Positions 50,439 through 58,781 of a stretch of 64,000 bases of DNA are shown here, piece by piece. Position 1 is the first letter of the stretch, and each line of letters starts with the position of its first letter. This stretch comes from Aggregatilinea lenta. GTDB taxonomy: Bacteria > Chloroflexota > Anaerolineae > Aggregatilineales > Aggregatilineaceae. The position numbers were made by a program, and so were the translations under genes. The notes beneath the pieces were generated by a model. The model was not told the DNA's origin and did no database searches. It was given only the letters and a program-made list of their open reading frames with translations. The DNA lies in assembly GCF_003569045.1 (NCBI RefSeq), contig NZ_BFCB01000001.1:651189-715188 (forward strand). The letters run 5' to 3'.

Positions 50439-52289
50439 ATGGCACGACATTTGTACAAGGTGCTTTTGGTTTTAGGCGCTGCCCTGCTGCTGTTGGCGTT
50501 TGGCGCTCTCAGCGCCAGCGGGCAGGGCGACGAGCCGCCGATCACCACGTCGGCGACGAACGTCGTGGGCGTCGGGAACTACGTCGCGGCGATGGCGTAT
50601 GCCGTCCCAGCAGGCGAGGACCCGGCAGCCGAACCGGCTCAGGCCCTGATCTTCCCCTTCGGCGTTTATCCGCTGATGGACGTCCAGAGCATCGACGACT
50701 TCCAGCAGCCGGACTCGCCGGTGGAGGGCTTTAGTTGGGAGTGGAGCCTGGAAGCGCCCGAAGGGTCTGCTGCGGAGCTGGTCACGGGCAACGTGGCGAT
50801 CTTCCTGGCCGACGTCGAAGGCGACTACCTGCTGACGCTGAATGCGACGGACGAGAGCGGCACCACGGCCACGACCACCTGGACCGTCCACGCCACGACC
50901 TATGTGGGCAACGGCGGCTCGGAAGGGTTGGAGCCGGACTTCGACCAGTGCGCGTTCTGTCACGTCGATCAGGCTGACGCATGGAGCGAAACCGGCCACG
51001 CGACGATCTTCACCCGCGCGATCAACGGCGAACTTGGCCCGCAGATCGGCGAGGAGGCCCTGTCGCACTTCACTACCGGATACAACACGAGCGAAGCCGC
51101 CAATAACGGCGGGTTCGACGACATCGCCCGTGACGCCGGGTGGACCATGCCCGAAACACTCGAAGAGGGCAACTGGGAAGCTATGATCAACGACTTCCCC
51201 GAAGTCGCGGACATGGCGAACGTCCAGTGCGAAGCCTGCCACGGCCCCGGTAACCTCCACGTGAATCTGGCCACCCCACAGGACGATCCCCTGATCTCGC
51301 TGGGCATGTCCGCCGGGACGTGCGCGCAGTGCCATGCGTCCAGCACGGAACACAACACGGTCGTGCAGTGGGAACAGAGCGCTCATGCGGATCTGAACGC
51401 CCAGGCGTTCTGGTATCCCATCGGTGAGGATCACGCGGCGTGCGTGCGCTGCCACAGCGGCGTCGGCTATATCGACTTCGTGAGCGGCGTGGAGCAGGAA
51501 GAAGCCCGCACGGACTATCAGGTGATCACCTGCTCGGTCTGCCACGATCCGCACGACGCGGAAAACCCGAACCAGCTGCGCGTCTTCGATTCGGTGGTCC
51601 TGCCGGACGGCACGGACGTGACCGACGCGGGGCCTGCGGCGACCTGTATGACCTGCCACAACGCTCGCACCGTGCCCGAAAACTCGGTCGAGGGCGAGAA
51701 CTTCAGCGTGCCGCACTACTCGACCGCTGCCGAGCTGATGAACGGCACCGGCGGCTACGACTGGGGCGAGGTGCTGCCTTCCAGCTTGCACGGTGACATC
51801 GTGCCCGATACCTGTATCGGCTGCCACATGAGCGCGGTGCTCGAGGAGCAGCCCGCCAATGCTGAGGGCGTGACCGAAGACCACATGATGGGCGGACACA
51901 CCTTCTCGATGGTGGCTGAGGACGGGACGGAAAACGTTGCGGTCTGCCAGACCTGCCACGAAGGCGTCGAGAGCTTCGCGTTTGAGTCGCTGGACGACTA
52001 CGATGGCGACGGCACGGTGGAAACCAACCAGGAAGAGGTTGCCGGTCTGCTTGACGCGCTCACGGCGGCGTTGCAGGACGCAGGCGTCGAAGTACTGGAT
52101 CATCACCCGTACTTCACCCTGCCTGAGGATGCCAGCGTGGACCTGAAGGGCGCTGTGTACAACCTGAAGTTCGCGCGTGACGACGCATCGACCATTCACA
52201 ACATGCTCTACACGGTGTCGCTCTTGCAGCTCAGCTACGAGAAGGTCACTGGTGAGCCTGTGCCGGATGCGGTGCTGGTCGCGCCCTAG
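50439..52289 (+). CDS. Secreted octaheme c-type cytochrome with Ig-like N-terminal domain
   Basis: This 616-residue protein has a signal peptide (LYKVLLVLGAALLLLAFG), a PKD/Ig-like beta domain (about 95-155: FSWEWSLEAPEGS, VEGDYLLTLNATDES) and then eight CXXCH sites from CAFCH (171-175): CAFCH, CEACH, CAQCH, CVRCH, CSVCH, CMTCH, CIGCH, CQTCH. Near the C-terminus DASTIHNMLYTVSLLQ matches the HN helix of NrfA/HAO-like cytochromes. ATG follows GTGAGAGGAGCAAAAG. The partner of the monoheme gene; its ectodomain may bind another surface protein or a solid acceptor. Confidence 0.9.
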   Translation: MARHLYKVLLVLGAALLLLAFGALSASGQGDEPPITTSATNVVGVGNYVAAMAYAVPAGEDPAAEPAQALIFPFGVYPLMDVQSIDDFQQPDSPVEGFSWEWSLEAPEGSAAELVTGNVAIFLADVEGDYLLTLNATDESGTTATTTWTVHATTYVGNGGSEGLEPDFDQCAFCHVDQADAWSETGHATIFTRAINGELGPQIGEEALSHFTTGYNTSEAANNGGFDDIARDAGWTMPETLEEGNWEAMINDFPEVADMANVQCEACHGPGNLHVNLATPQDDPLISLGMSAGTCAQCHASSTEHNTVVQWEQSAHADLNAQAFWYPIGEDHAACVRCHSGVGYIDFVSGVEQEEARTDYQVITCSVCHDPHDAENPNQLRVFDSVVLPDGTDVTDAGPAATCMTCHNARTVPENSVEGENFSVPHYSTAAELMNGTGGYDWGEVLPSSLHGDIVPDTCIGCHMSAVLEEQPANAEGVTEDHMMGGHTFSMVAEDGTENVAVCQTCHEGVESFAFESLDDYDGDGTVETNQEEVAGLLDALTAALQDAGVEVLDHHPYFTLPEDASVDLKGAVYNLKFARDDASTIHNMLYTVSLLQLSYEKVTGEPVPDAVLVAP

Positions 52290-52339
52290 CATCCATACGT
52301 GACGTAAACCGCACGCGGTCGAACCCTAACTCCACAGCC

Positions 52340-52376
52340 CCCGCCGGTCAGCAATGGCCGGCGGGAGCGCTTTTTT
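52340..52376 (+). terminator. Intrinsic terminator of the octaheme gene
   Basis: CCCGCCGG (52340-52347) pairs with CCGGCGGG (52358-52365), followed after GAGCGC by T6 (52371-52376). Confidence 0.85.
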
Positions 52377-52455
52377 AAAGGCAGGCGTCGGTGGTTAGTT
52401 TTCAGTTTTGGCGAAGTCAAGAGCAGGGGATGGGGGCAGGTGGGATCGTCGTGGA

Positions 52456-52609
52456 GACCTTACCCCCGGCCCCTATCCGATCATGTTGGAGAGGGGAGAC
52501 AAGCAGCGCCAAACGTGGCGTTGTAGGGGCGGAAGCTTGTTCCGCCCGGATTTTTGCATTTTCCCCTTCCCTCCGCTTGCGTGGGGGAAGAGGCTGGGGG
52601 ATGGGGGGC
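52456..52609 (+). repeat. Repeat A, copy 4, with internal repeat B module
   Basis: GACCTTACCCCCGGCCCC and GTTGGAGAGGGGAGACAAGC form the left module. TTGTAGGGGCGGAAGCTTG followed by TTCCGCCCGG is the inner B-type module. CCCCTTCCCTCCGCTTGCG with GGGGGAAGAGG is the right module. The region lies between convergent genes. Confidence 0.8.
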
Positions 52610-52637
52610 GATGCGGTTGGGGCGTATGTTCTGTGCG

Positions 52638-53072
52638 TTATCCCTCGTCGCGGGCCAGCAGCGCTTCGAGCGCCAGCCGGTAGCCGATCCAGCCCAGGCC
52701 GCAGATCTGCCCGACGCACACCGGCGCGATCAGCGAGGTATGGCGAAACGGCTCGCGCGCGTGAACGTTCGACAGGTGCACCTCGATGACAGGCAGCGCT
52801 ACGGCACTGATCGCGTCCCGCAGCGCGACGCTGGTATGCGTGTAGCCGCCGGGATTGATGATCACGCCTTGCGCCCAGCCGCGCGCCTCGTGCAGCGCGT
52901 CGATCAGGCCGCCTTCGTGGTTGCTCTGCAAGCAGCGGACTTCCGCCCCATGCTCGGCGGCATACGCGGTCAAAGCGGCATTGATCTCATCCATCGTCAC
53001 CGCGCCGTAGACGCCCGGCTCGCGCGTGCCGAGCAGGTTCAGGTTGGGGCCGTGCATCACTAAAATGTTCAT
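52638..53072 (-). CDS. aroQ: Type II 3-dehydroquinate dehydratase
   Basis: This 144-residue enzyme dehydrates 3-dehydroquinate to 3-dehydroshikimate (third shikimate step). It has [17 protein letters not shown] with the catalytic Tyr, [15 protein letters not shown] and [15 protein letters not shown] with the conserved His and Arg, all type II features; it should form a dodecamer. ATG at 53072 ([11 protein letters not shown]) follows GCGGGAGGACAC and overlaps the aroB stop (53069) by four bases. The longer frame to 53189 belongs to the aroB region. It is the last gene of the aromatic operon. Confidence 0.96.
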   Translation of the reverse strand: MNILVMHGPNLNLLGTREPGVYGAVTMDEINAALTAYAAEHGAEVRCLQSNHEGGLIDALHEARGWAQGVIINPGGYTHTSVALRDAISAVALPVIEVHLSNVHAREPFRHTSLIAPVCVGQICGLGWIGYRLALEALLARDEG

Positions 53073-54127
53073 GTGTCCTCCCGCAGCCCGGCCAGCACGT
53101 CGATCACGTCCGTTTGCGCCACGCCGCGCCTGACGACCGGCGAGCCGACATCTTCCAGCAGAACGAACGTCGCCGCGCCGCCGTGCCATTTTTTGTCGTG
53201 GCTCATTGCGCCCCAGATCTGTTCCGGCGTCAGGCCGCTGTAGCGCACCGGCAGGCCCAACATGCGAAAGACGTTTTCCACGCGCTCCGCCAGCCCCGGC
53301 CCGCAGAGGTCCAGCGTTTCCGACAGGCGCGCCGCCGCGACCGTACCCAGCGCGACCGCCTCACCGTGTCGCCACGCATAATGGCTGGCCTGCTCGACCG
53401 CGTGCCCAAAGGTATGCCCCAGGTTGAGGAATGCGCGCGGCCCGCCTTCCAGCCGGTCGCGCTGCACGAGATCGATTTTGACCGACGCCGCGCGCTCGAT
53501 GATCCACTCCACCGGCTGCGGACCGTTCGCCTCGATATGTTCCAGCAGCTCCGGATCACCGATCAGCGCCGATTTCACCGCTTCCGCCAGCCCACAGCGG
53601 AACTCGACCTCCGGCAGCGTCGCCAGCGTGGACGTATCCGCGAACACGGCCAGCGGATCCTTGAACGCGCCGACGAGATTTTTGCCCTGTGGCAGATCCA
53701 CGCCGACTTTCCCGCCCAGGCTGGAATCGACTATCGCCAGCAGCGACGTAGGTGCCTGTACCAGCGCGATGCCGCGCATGAACGATGCCGCCGCGAAGCC
53801 CGCCATATCGCCCACCACGCCGCCGCCCAGCGCGATCACCACGCTGCCCCGATCCGCGCCGTTGGCCAGCAGCCCGTCGTAGAGCGTGCGCATCGTGTCG
53901 AGCGTCTTGTACTGTTCGCCATCCGGCACGGTGATCAGGCCGCCGTCCGGCAGGCGTTCGGCCAGCGCCTGCCCGTAGAGCGGCGCGATCGTCTCGTTGG
54001 TGATCACGATCGCGCGCGAAAACTTCCCCTTGGCGACGAACTCCGGCAGCCCCGCGATGAGCGCTTCCGGCGCGATCATGACCGGATAGGTGTGTTCCAG
54101 TCCCTCGATACTCAGGTGTGCTGCCAT
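53069..54127 (-). CDS. aroB: 3-dehydroquinate synthase
   Basis: This 352-residue enzyme converts DAHP to 3-dehydroquinate using NAD and a divalent metal. Diagnostic blocks are [75 protein letters not shown] and [11 protein letters not shown] with the metal ligands. Length and motifs are typical. Its ATG at 54127 lies within the end of aroK (16-base overlap), and its stop overlaps aroQ, so the three are translated as one unit. Confidence 0.97.
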   Translation of the reverse strand: MAAHLSIEGLEHTYPVMIAPEALIAGLPEFVAKGKFSRAIVITNETIAPLYGQALAERLPDGGLITVPDGEQYKTLDTMRTLYDGLLANGADRGSVVIALGGGVVGDMAGFAAASFMRGIALVQAPTSLLAIVDSSLGGKVGVDLPQGKNLVGAFKDPLAVFADTSTLATLPEVEFRCGLAEAVKSALIGDPELLEHIEANGPQPVEWIIERAASVKIDLVQRDRLEGGPRAFLNLGHTFGHAVEQASHYAWRHGEAVALGTVAAARLSETLDLCGPGLAERVENVFRMLGLPVRYSGLTPEQIWGAMSHDKKWHGGAATFVLLEDVGSPVVRRGVAQTDVIDVLAGLREDT

Positions 54128-54612
54128 AACCGTATGATCTCCTCTGCCGCCTGCTGCGGGGTAAGGGATGACGTGTCGATCTGGTGCGGTACGCGGGCGT
54201 AAATGGGACGGCGTGATTCCAGCAGCCGGGCCAGCCGCTCGATGCCGTCGCGGGCCAGGGGTCGCAGCGGATCGTCACCGATGCGCCGTGCGATCTCGTC
54301 CAGGTCGCACATCAGGCACACGAACAGATTCCCGTCCGCGAACACCTCGACCGTGCGCGGATCGAGCAGCGCGCCGCCGCCCGTGGCGATCACCTGCCCG
54401 CCGCCCGCCGCGAGATCGGCGCAGACCTCCGCTTCCAGCGCGCGGAAGGCCGGTTCGCCCTGCGCCGCGAAAATCTCCGCGATGGACTGCTCCGCGCGGG
54501 CCACGATCACCGCGTCCGTATCCACGAACGCCAGCCCGGTTTGCGTCGCAACGATCTGCCCGACCGTCGTTTTGCCTGTGCCCATGAACCCCGTCAGGAC
54601 GATGTTGCGCAT
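54112..54612 (-). CDS. aroK: Shikimate kinase
   Basis: This 166-residue kinase phosphorylates shikimate at O3. It has the P-loop GFMGTGKT (8-15), the magnesium/substrate pair D31-x-D33 in AFVDTDAVI, the shikimate-binding FRALE region and ATGGGALLD. It also has the DPLRPLARDG lid segment. ATG at 54612 (MRNIVLTGFMG) is the chosen start; the longer TTG at 54621 is less likely. It is now the first gene of the downstream part of the operon, because an IS element lies upstream. Confidence 0.96.
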   Translation of the reverse strand: MRNIVLTGFMGTGKTTVGQIVATQTGLAFVDTDAVIVARAEQSIAEIFAAQGEPAFRALEAEVCADLAAGGGQVIATGGGALLDPRTVEVFADGNLFVCLMCDLDEIARRIGDDPLRPLARDGIERLARLLESRRPIYARVPHQIDTSSLTPQQAAEEIIRLWQHT

Positions 54613-54621
54613 AAAGAGCAA

Positions 54622-54652
54622 TTCTCAGTTTTCAGTGATCAGTGGTCAGTCA
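54622..54652 (+). repeat. Repeat C stretch before repeat A copy 5
   Basis: TTCTCAGTTTTCAGTGATCA and GTGGTCAGTCAAAGCAGAAG run directly into repeat A copy 5. Similar C stretches precede A copies 1 and 4. Confidence 0.6.
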
Positions 54653-54682
54653 AAGCAGAAGCAACGGCAAGAGCAAACGCGA

Positions 54683-54795
54683 CCTCACCCCCGGCCCCTC
54701 TCCAATCAAGTTGGAGAGGGGAGACAAGCAGCGCCCAGCAGGGTTTTGTAGGGGCGGGTTTGCAACCCGTCCGGCTCTTGCTTTTTCCCCTTCCC
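54683..54795 (+). repeat. Repeat A, copy 5, left part (interrupted by the IS3 element)
   Basis: CCTCACCCCCGGCCCCTC and the CTCTCCAATCAAGTTGGAGAG hairpin form the left module, then TTGTAGGGGCGGGTTTGCA with ACCCGTCC is the inner B-type module. The right module starts as CCCCTTCCC at 54787-54795 and stops at the IS. It continues at 56049. Confidence 0.85.
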
Positions 54796-54810
54796 TGACC
54801 TTGCCCCGTT

Positions 54811-55686
54811 TCAACGGACGGGAAAAGTGTCGTAGAAACGACGTTCAAAAAGGGCGGGGCTGGTGTAGTCCAGCGACGAATGCAGCCGCTGGCGGTTATA
54901 CCAGACCTCGATGTACTCGAAAATCGCCTGCCGCGCCAGGGCATGGGTCGCAAACGGGCCGGCAGCGCACTCGGTCTTCAAGGTGCCGATGAAGCTTTCC
55001 ATCGGCGCATTGTCGTAGCAGCAGCCCGCGCCACTCATGCTGACCTGGATGTGATGGTCAGCCAGCAGGGTCTGGACGAGATGACTGGTGTACTGGCTGC
55101 CCCGGTCAGAGTGATGCAGCAGGGACGTCAGCGGCAGCCGCCAGCCCAACGCCATGCGCAGGGCTTGCTCGACCAACGTCGCACGCAGATGGGGTGCCAT
55201 GGCCCAGCCCACAACCCTGCGACTGAACAGGTCCATCACCAGGGCGAGATACAGCCAGCCCTCGTATGTATCGAGGTAGGTGATGTCGCCCAGCCAGATC
55301 TCGTCCGGCTGGCTGGCCGTGAAGTGCTGGGCCAGCCGGTTCGGCGCAACCGGTGCGTCGACCTCGCGCTGCGTGGTGTGGGGCGGCCTGCGACGCGACC
55401 CTTTTCCGACAAGATCGTGCTGCTGCATCAGGCGCGCGACGCGCTTCCGGCTCACGCACAGCCCTTGCTGCTTCAACGCGGCGTGAATCCGCGGGCTGCC
55501 ATACGTCTGGCGGCTCGTTTCATACGCGCGCTCAATCGCGCCCAGCAGACCGTCGTTCGCTTGCTGGCGTTGACTGCGTGGGCGCTTGCGCCAGTCGTAG
55601 TAGCCGCTCGGCGATACCTTCAGCACCTGGCACATCCGCCGCACCGGGTACTCGCCACAGTGCGCGGCGATGAAGGCATACTTCAC
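54811..55686 (-). CDS. IS3-family transposase OrfB (DDE)
   Basis: This 291-residue integrase-fold transposase starts MKYAFIAAHCGEYPVRRMC, an IS3 OrfB hallmark. Catalytic DDE positions are Asp in WLGDITYLDTYEG, Asp in LLHHSDRGSQYTS and Glu in CYDNAPMESFIGTLK. HTH_21-type segment GYYDWRKRPRSQ is at the N-terminus. It is likely active as the C-terminal part of an OrfAB fusion produced by -1 frameshifting on the A7G run at the end of orfA. Confidence 0.96.
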   Translation of the reverse strand: MKYAFIAAHCGEYPVRRMCQVLKVSPSGYYDWRKRPRSQRQQANDGLLGAIERAYETSRQTYGSPRIHAALKQQGLCVSRKRVARLMQQHDLVGKGSRRRPPHTTQREVDAPVAPNRLAQHFTASQPDEIWLGDITYLDTYEGWLYLALVMDLFSRRVVGWAMAPHLRATLVEQALRMALGWRLPLTSLLHHSDRGSQYTSHLVQTLLADHHIQVSMSGAGCCYDNAPMESFIGTLKTECAAGPFATHALARQAIFEYIEVWYNRQRLHSSLDYTSPALFERRFYDTFPVR

Positions 55687-55985
55687 CGCTCCAGCTTGCT
55701 GAAGATGCTCACCGCTTTTTTTAGGATGTCTCGTTCTTGCTCGGCGATGGCCAGCGCTCGCCGCAATCGTCGCACTTCCTGCTGTGATGCGGCCAGATCA
55801 CTCGGCGCCAACTCGCTCTGGCCTGCTTGCCGTGTCACCTGATACCGGTCTCGCCACTTCAGCAGCAGTCCCTTGGTGATCCCTAGCTCGCGTTCCACTT
55901 GCGACGCACTCTTGCCGCTGCTTTCCCACAGCTCCAGTGCATCCCGCTTGAACTCCTTCGTGTAGGTTCGATATTGCCTGTCCAT
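55683..55985 (-). CDS. IS3-family transposase OrfA (helix-turn-helix)
   Basis: This 100-residue protein has the HTH_Tnp_1 fold: MDRQYRTYTKEFKRDALELW, GKSASQVERELGITKGLLLKW, then a leucine-rich coiled coil (SQQEVRRLRRALAIAEQERD) ending ILKKAVSIFSKLER. It binds the IS ends. The reading frame crosses CTAAAAAAAGCG near 55715-55725; a shift of -1 there joins the frame of orfB before its ATG, the usual IS3 route to OrfAB. Confidence 0.93.
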   Translation of the reverse strand: MDRQYRTYTKEFKRDALELWESSGKSASQVERELGITKGLLLKWRDRYQVTRQAGQSELAPSDLAASQQEVRRLRRALAIAEQERDILKKAVSIFSKLER

Positions 55986-56048
55986 GCGCCTCTCCTGATT
56001 TCTCCAGTCTACGACTTTTCTTCTGTCCGAGAAATCGGGGGAAGGTCA

Positions 56049-56091
56049 CCCTCCGCTTGCGTGGGGGAAGGGGCCAGGGGATGGGGGGCCG
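56049..56091 (+). repeat. Repeat A, copy 5, right part after the IS
   Basis: CCCTCCGCTTGCGTGGGGGA and AGGGGCCAGGGGATGGGG complete the right module started at 54787. CCC at its left edge is the duplicated target. Confidence 0.85.
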
Positions 56092-56160
56092 TAGGGGCAG
56101 TTCACGAATTGCCCCGCTCACCGGTCCTGACGGTAGGGGCGTATCGCAATACGCCCCTAC
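56091..56160. repeat. Two repeat B palindromes side by side
   Basis: GTAGGGGCAGTTCACGAAT followed by TGCCCCGCTC (56091-56118) and then GTAGGGGCGTATCG with CAATACGCCCCTAC (56133-56160). They lie between repeat A copy 5 and the end of aroC. Confidence 0.75.
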
Positions 56161-56178
56161 GAAAGTCCCTGTCCTGCC

Positions 56179-57366
56179 TCACATCCACGCATCGTACCCG
56201 AACCGCCACGGGACGTTGTCCATCGGCAGGTCGTCTACGCGGCCCTGGCGCAGCGTCTCGAAGCGCGGACGGATTTCGTCCAGGCTGTCGCCGCCGAGCT
56301 TGATCAGTAGCTCGTCAGCCAGCACAAACGCGATCACTGCTTCCAGCACGGGCACGGCACGCGGCGTCGCGCAAAAATCGCTGCGCTCATACACGGTGTG
56401 ATCGGGTTCCCCGGTGGCAAGATTCACCGTGTCCAGCGGCGTCAGCGTCGTGCTGATCGGCTTCATCGCCGCGCGAACCACCAGCGGCGCGCCGGTCGTC
56501 ATACCGCCTTCCAGCCCGCCGGAACGGTTCGACGTGCGCGCCAGCATCCCGTCCTCGCCGGGCACGATGCGGTCGTGCACCTGCGTGCCGTGTTTGCGAG
56601 CGTTCTCGAACGCGGGGCCGATCTCCACGCCCTTGATGCTCTGCACGCTGCACGCCGCCGCCGCCAGCCGTGCCGTCAGCCGCCGGTCGTGCTGGACGTG
56701 TGTGCCCAGGCCGGGCGGCAGATTCAGCGCGACGACTTCCACCACGCCGCCCAGCGTATCTTTGTCAATTTTCGCCTGCCGGATGGCCGCCTGGATGCGC
56801 GCGGACGCCGCCGGATCGGGGCAGCGCACCTCGGAGGCTTCCGCCGCCGCGAAGCGCGCGAGATAGTCGGGGGCGTCGCCGGAAAGATCCGCCACTTCGC
56901 CCGCGATCTCGGTCACGTAGCCGCCCACGACGATCCCGAACTCGGCCAGCAGCCGCTTGCACACCGCGCCGACCGCCACGCGCGCCGCCGTTTCGCGGGC
57001 GCTGGCGCGTTCCAGGCTCAGGCGCAGGTCGCGGTAGCCGTACTTGATCGCGCCGGTCAGGTCGGCGTGGCCGGGACGCGGCGTGGTCATGGGCGTGATG
57101 TCCTTCTCGACCCAGTTTTTCCAGTCACGGTTTTCGACCACGATCCCGATCGGACCGCCGGTCGTCTGGCCGTTCATCACGCCGCCCGTCACCTGGGCGC
57201 GATCCTGCTCGATCTGCATGCGCCCGCCGCTGCCATAGCCCTGCTGGCGGCGCGCCATCTCGCGGTTCAGGTCATCCGGCGCAAGCGGCAGCCCGGCGGG
57301 CATGCCGTCCAGAATGGCCGTCAGCAGCGGACCGTGACTCTCTCCGGCGGTCAGAAAACGCAGCAC
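56179..57366 (-). CDS. aroC: Chorismate synthase
   Basis: This 395-residue FMN-dependent enzyme makes chorismate from EPSP by trans-1,4-elimination. It contains TAGESHGP near the start, MARRQQGYGSGGRM, the RPGHADLTGAIKYGYRDLR block, ERASARETAARVAVGAV and SNRSGGLEGGMTTGAPLVVR. GTG at 57366 directly follows the tyrS TAA and is preceded by GGAGGAAGCC. It is the last gene before the IS3 element that now separates it from aroK. Confidence 0.96.
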   Translation of the reverse strand: MLRFLTAGESHGPLLTAILDGMPAGLPLAPDDLNREMARRQQGYGSGGRMQIEQDRAQVTGGVMNGQTTGGPIGIVVENRDWKNWVEKDITPMTTPRPGHADLTGAIKYGYRDLRLSLERASARETAARVAVGAVCKRLLAEFGIVVGGYVTEIAGEVADLSGDAPDYLARFAAAEASEVRCPDPAASARIQAAIRQAKIDKDTLGGVVEVVALNLPPGLGTHVQHDRRLTARLAAAACSVQSIKGVEIGPAFENARKHGTQVHDRIVPGEDGMLARTSNRSGGLEGGMTTGAPLVVRAAMKPISTTLTPLDTVNLATGEPDHTVYERSDFCATPRAVPVLEAVIAFVLADELLIKLGGDSLDEIRPRFETLRQGRVDDLPMDNVPWRFGYDAWM

Positions 57367-58665
57367 TTAGGCTTCCTCCATGCGCACCAGCGAGTACTGT
57401 TTGCGCCCCTTGCGCAGCACGATCACGCGCCCGTCGATGGCGTCCGCCAGCGTCACGGACTGGTTCATGTCGTCCACGCGGTGATTGTTCATGTACAGGC
57501 CGCCGCTCTCGATCAGGTTACGCACCTGCTTCTTGGAGCGGTCCAGGCCGCACATCACGCCCAGATCCACCACGCTGAGGCCGTCGCCCTCCAGGTCGGC
57601 GCGCGGCACGGCGCACGACGGCACCTCCGCAAAGATATCCACCAGATCGTCGGCGCTCATGCCGTCCAGCTCGCGGTTACCGAACAGCACGTCCGTCGCG
57701 GCCTGGGCGCGGGCCAATCCGTCCTCGCCGTGCACCGCGCGCGTGACTTCTTCCGCCAGCCGGGTCTGCGCCGCGCGCAAGTGCGGCTCGGTCTCGACGG
57801 CGTGTTCGTACGCCGCGATCTCCTCGCGGCTGAGCAGCGTGAAGTACTTCAGGTACCGGATCGCGTCGTCGTCGGTCGTGTTCAGCCAGAACTGGTAGAA
57901 GCGGTACGGCGACGTGCGCTTCGAGTCGAGCCAGACCGTCCCGGCTTCCGTCTTGCCGAACTTCGTCCCCGCGCTGGTCGTCACCAGCGGCACGACCGCG
58001 CCGTGCGCCTGGGCGTCGGCTACCTTGCGGATGAGCATGATCCCCGCCGTGATGTTGCCCCACTGGTCGCTGCCGCCCATTTGCAGCGTGCAGCCGTAGC
58101 GCTCGTACAACTGCAAAAAGTCGTACGATTGCAGCAGCATGTAACTGAACTCGGTGAACGAGATGCCCTCTTCGCTTTCCAGCCGGGTACGCACCGAGTC
58201 TTTCGCCATCATGTAATTGACGGTGAAATGCTTGCCCGTGTCGCGCAGAAAGTCGAGCAGGTTCATTGGGCGCAGCCAGTCGGCGTTGTTGACCAGACGC
58301 GCCGGGTTACCCGGCTTCTCGAAATCCAAAAAGTGCGCGAGCTGGGCCTTGATGCCTTTGATGTTGATCTGAAGCTGTTCCTCGCTGAGCAGTTGGCGCT
58401 CCTTGGACTTGCCGCTCGGATCGCCGATCATGCCCGTGCCGCCGCCCGCCAGCGCGATCGGGCTGTGGCCGTGGCGCTGCAAGTGCACCAGCACCATGAT
58501 CGGCAGCAGCGACCCGACATGCAGGCTGTCGGCGGTCGGATCAAAGCCGATGTAGCCGGTCACCTTCTGTTTGGCGAGCGCTTCTTCCGCGCCTTCGGTC
58601 ACGTCTTTTAACAGGCCGCGCCAGCGCAGCTCTTCGACGAGGTTTTCCGCGATCTTGACTTCCAT
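57367..58665 (-). CDS. tyrS: Tyrosyl-tRNA synthetase
   Basis: This 432-residue class I synthetase has HVGS (49-52, HIGH motif), a tyrosine-pocket [17 protein letters not shown] (235-239, KMSKS loop) and a C-terminal S4-like RNA-binding domain ([20 protein letters not shown] region and MNNHRVDD). It charges tRNA-Tyr with tyrosine, the end product of the surrounding pathway. No T-box-type conserved TGGNACCGCG motif is visible upstream. The gene lies between a GNAT gene and aroC. Confidence 0.96.
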   Translation of the reverse strand: MEVKIAENLVEELRWRGLLKDVTEGAEEALAKQKVTGYIGFDPTADSLHVGSLLPIMVLVHLQRHGHSPIALAGGGTGMIGDPSGKSKERQLLSEEQLQINIKGIKAQLAHFLDFEKPGNPARLVNNADWLRPMNLLDFLRDTGKHFTVNYMMAKDSVRTRLESEEGISFTEFSYMLLQSYDFLQLYERYGCTLQMGGSDQWGNITAGIMLIRKVADAQAHGAVVPLVTTSAGTKFGKTEAGTVWLDSKRTSPYRFYQFWLNTTDDDAIRYLKYFTLLSREEIAAYEHAVETEPHLRAAQTRLAEEVTRAVHGEDGLARAQAATDVLFGNRELDGMSADDLVDIFAEVPSCAVPRADLEGDGLSVVDLGVMCGLDRSKKQVRNLIESGGLYMNNHRVDDMNQSVTLADAIDGRVIVLRKGRKQYSLVRMEEA

Positions 58666-58781
58666 TAGTGCTCAAGCTCCTCAAGCGTGGTTGAACGAAA
58701 AACGTACCTGACGCGCGTTTCTGCGCGGGATTGGCAAGGGTTCAGGGACTGGGCATCCAGGGTATGTTGGGATGCAGCGTA

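Larger units (their letters stand above)
52290..52637. other. Intergenic region between convergent cytochrome and aroQ genes
   Basis: The 348-base gap holds a strong terminator (52340-52376), a repeat C stretch (52391-52415) and repeat A copy 4 (52456-52609) with a repeat B-like core. No gene is visible. Confidence 0.7.
54796..56048 (-). mobile_element. IS3-family insertion sequence with 3-bp target duplication
   Basis: The element is 1253 bp. Its left end (54796) reads TGACCTTGCCCCG and its right end, reverse complemented, reads TGACCTTCCCCCGATT; the imperfect inverted repeats extend about 40 bases and share CGGAC and a CGTAGA end. It carries orfA (55683-55985) and orfB (54811-55686), with orfB starting within orfA by four bases. 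CCC is duplicated on both sides (54793-54795 and 56049-56051), and removing one copy plus the IS rejoins the two parts of repeat A. It is oriented leftwards, like the aro genes. Confidence 0.92.

Noticed and set aside
52638-53189. Longer aroQ frame of 183 residues
   Set aside because: The extra N-terminus lies inside aroB and ends in Arg/Gly-rich sequence. [15 protein letters not shown] has a ribosome-binding site and is the family start.
58666-58781. T-box riboswitch upstream of tyrS
   Set aside because: The gap lacks the TGGNACCGCG box and a terminator hairpin; it is too short for a T-box.
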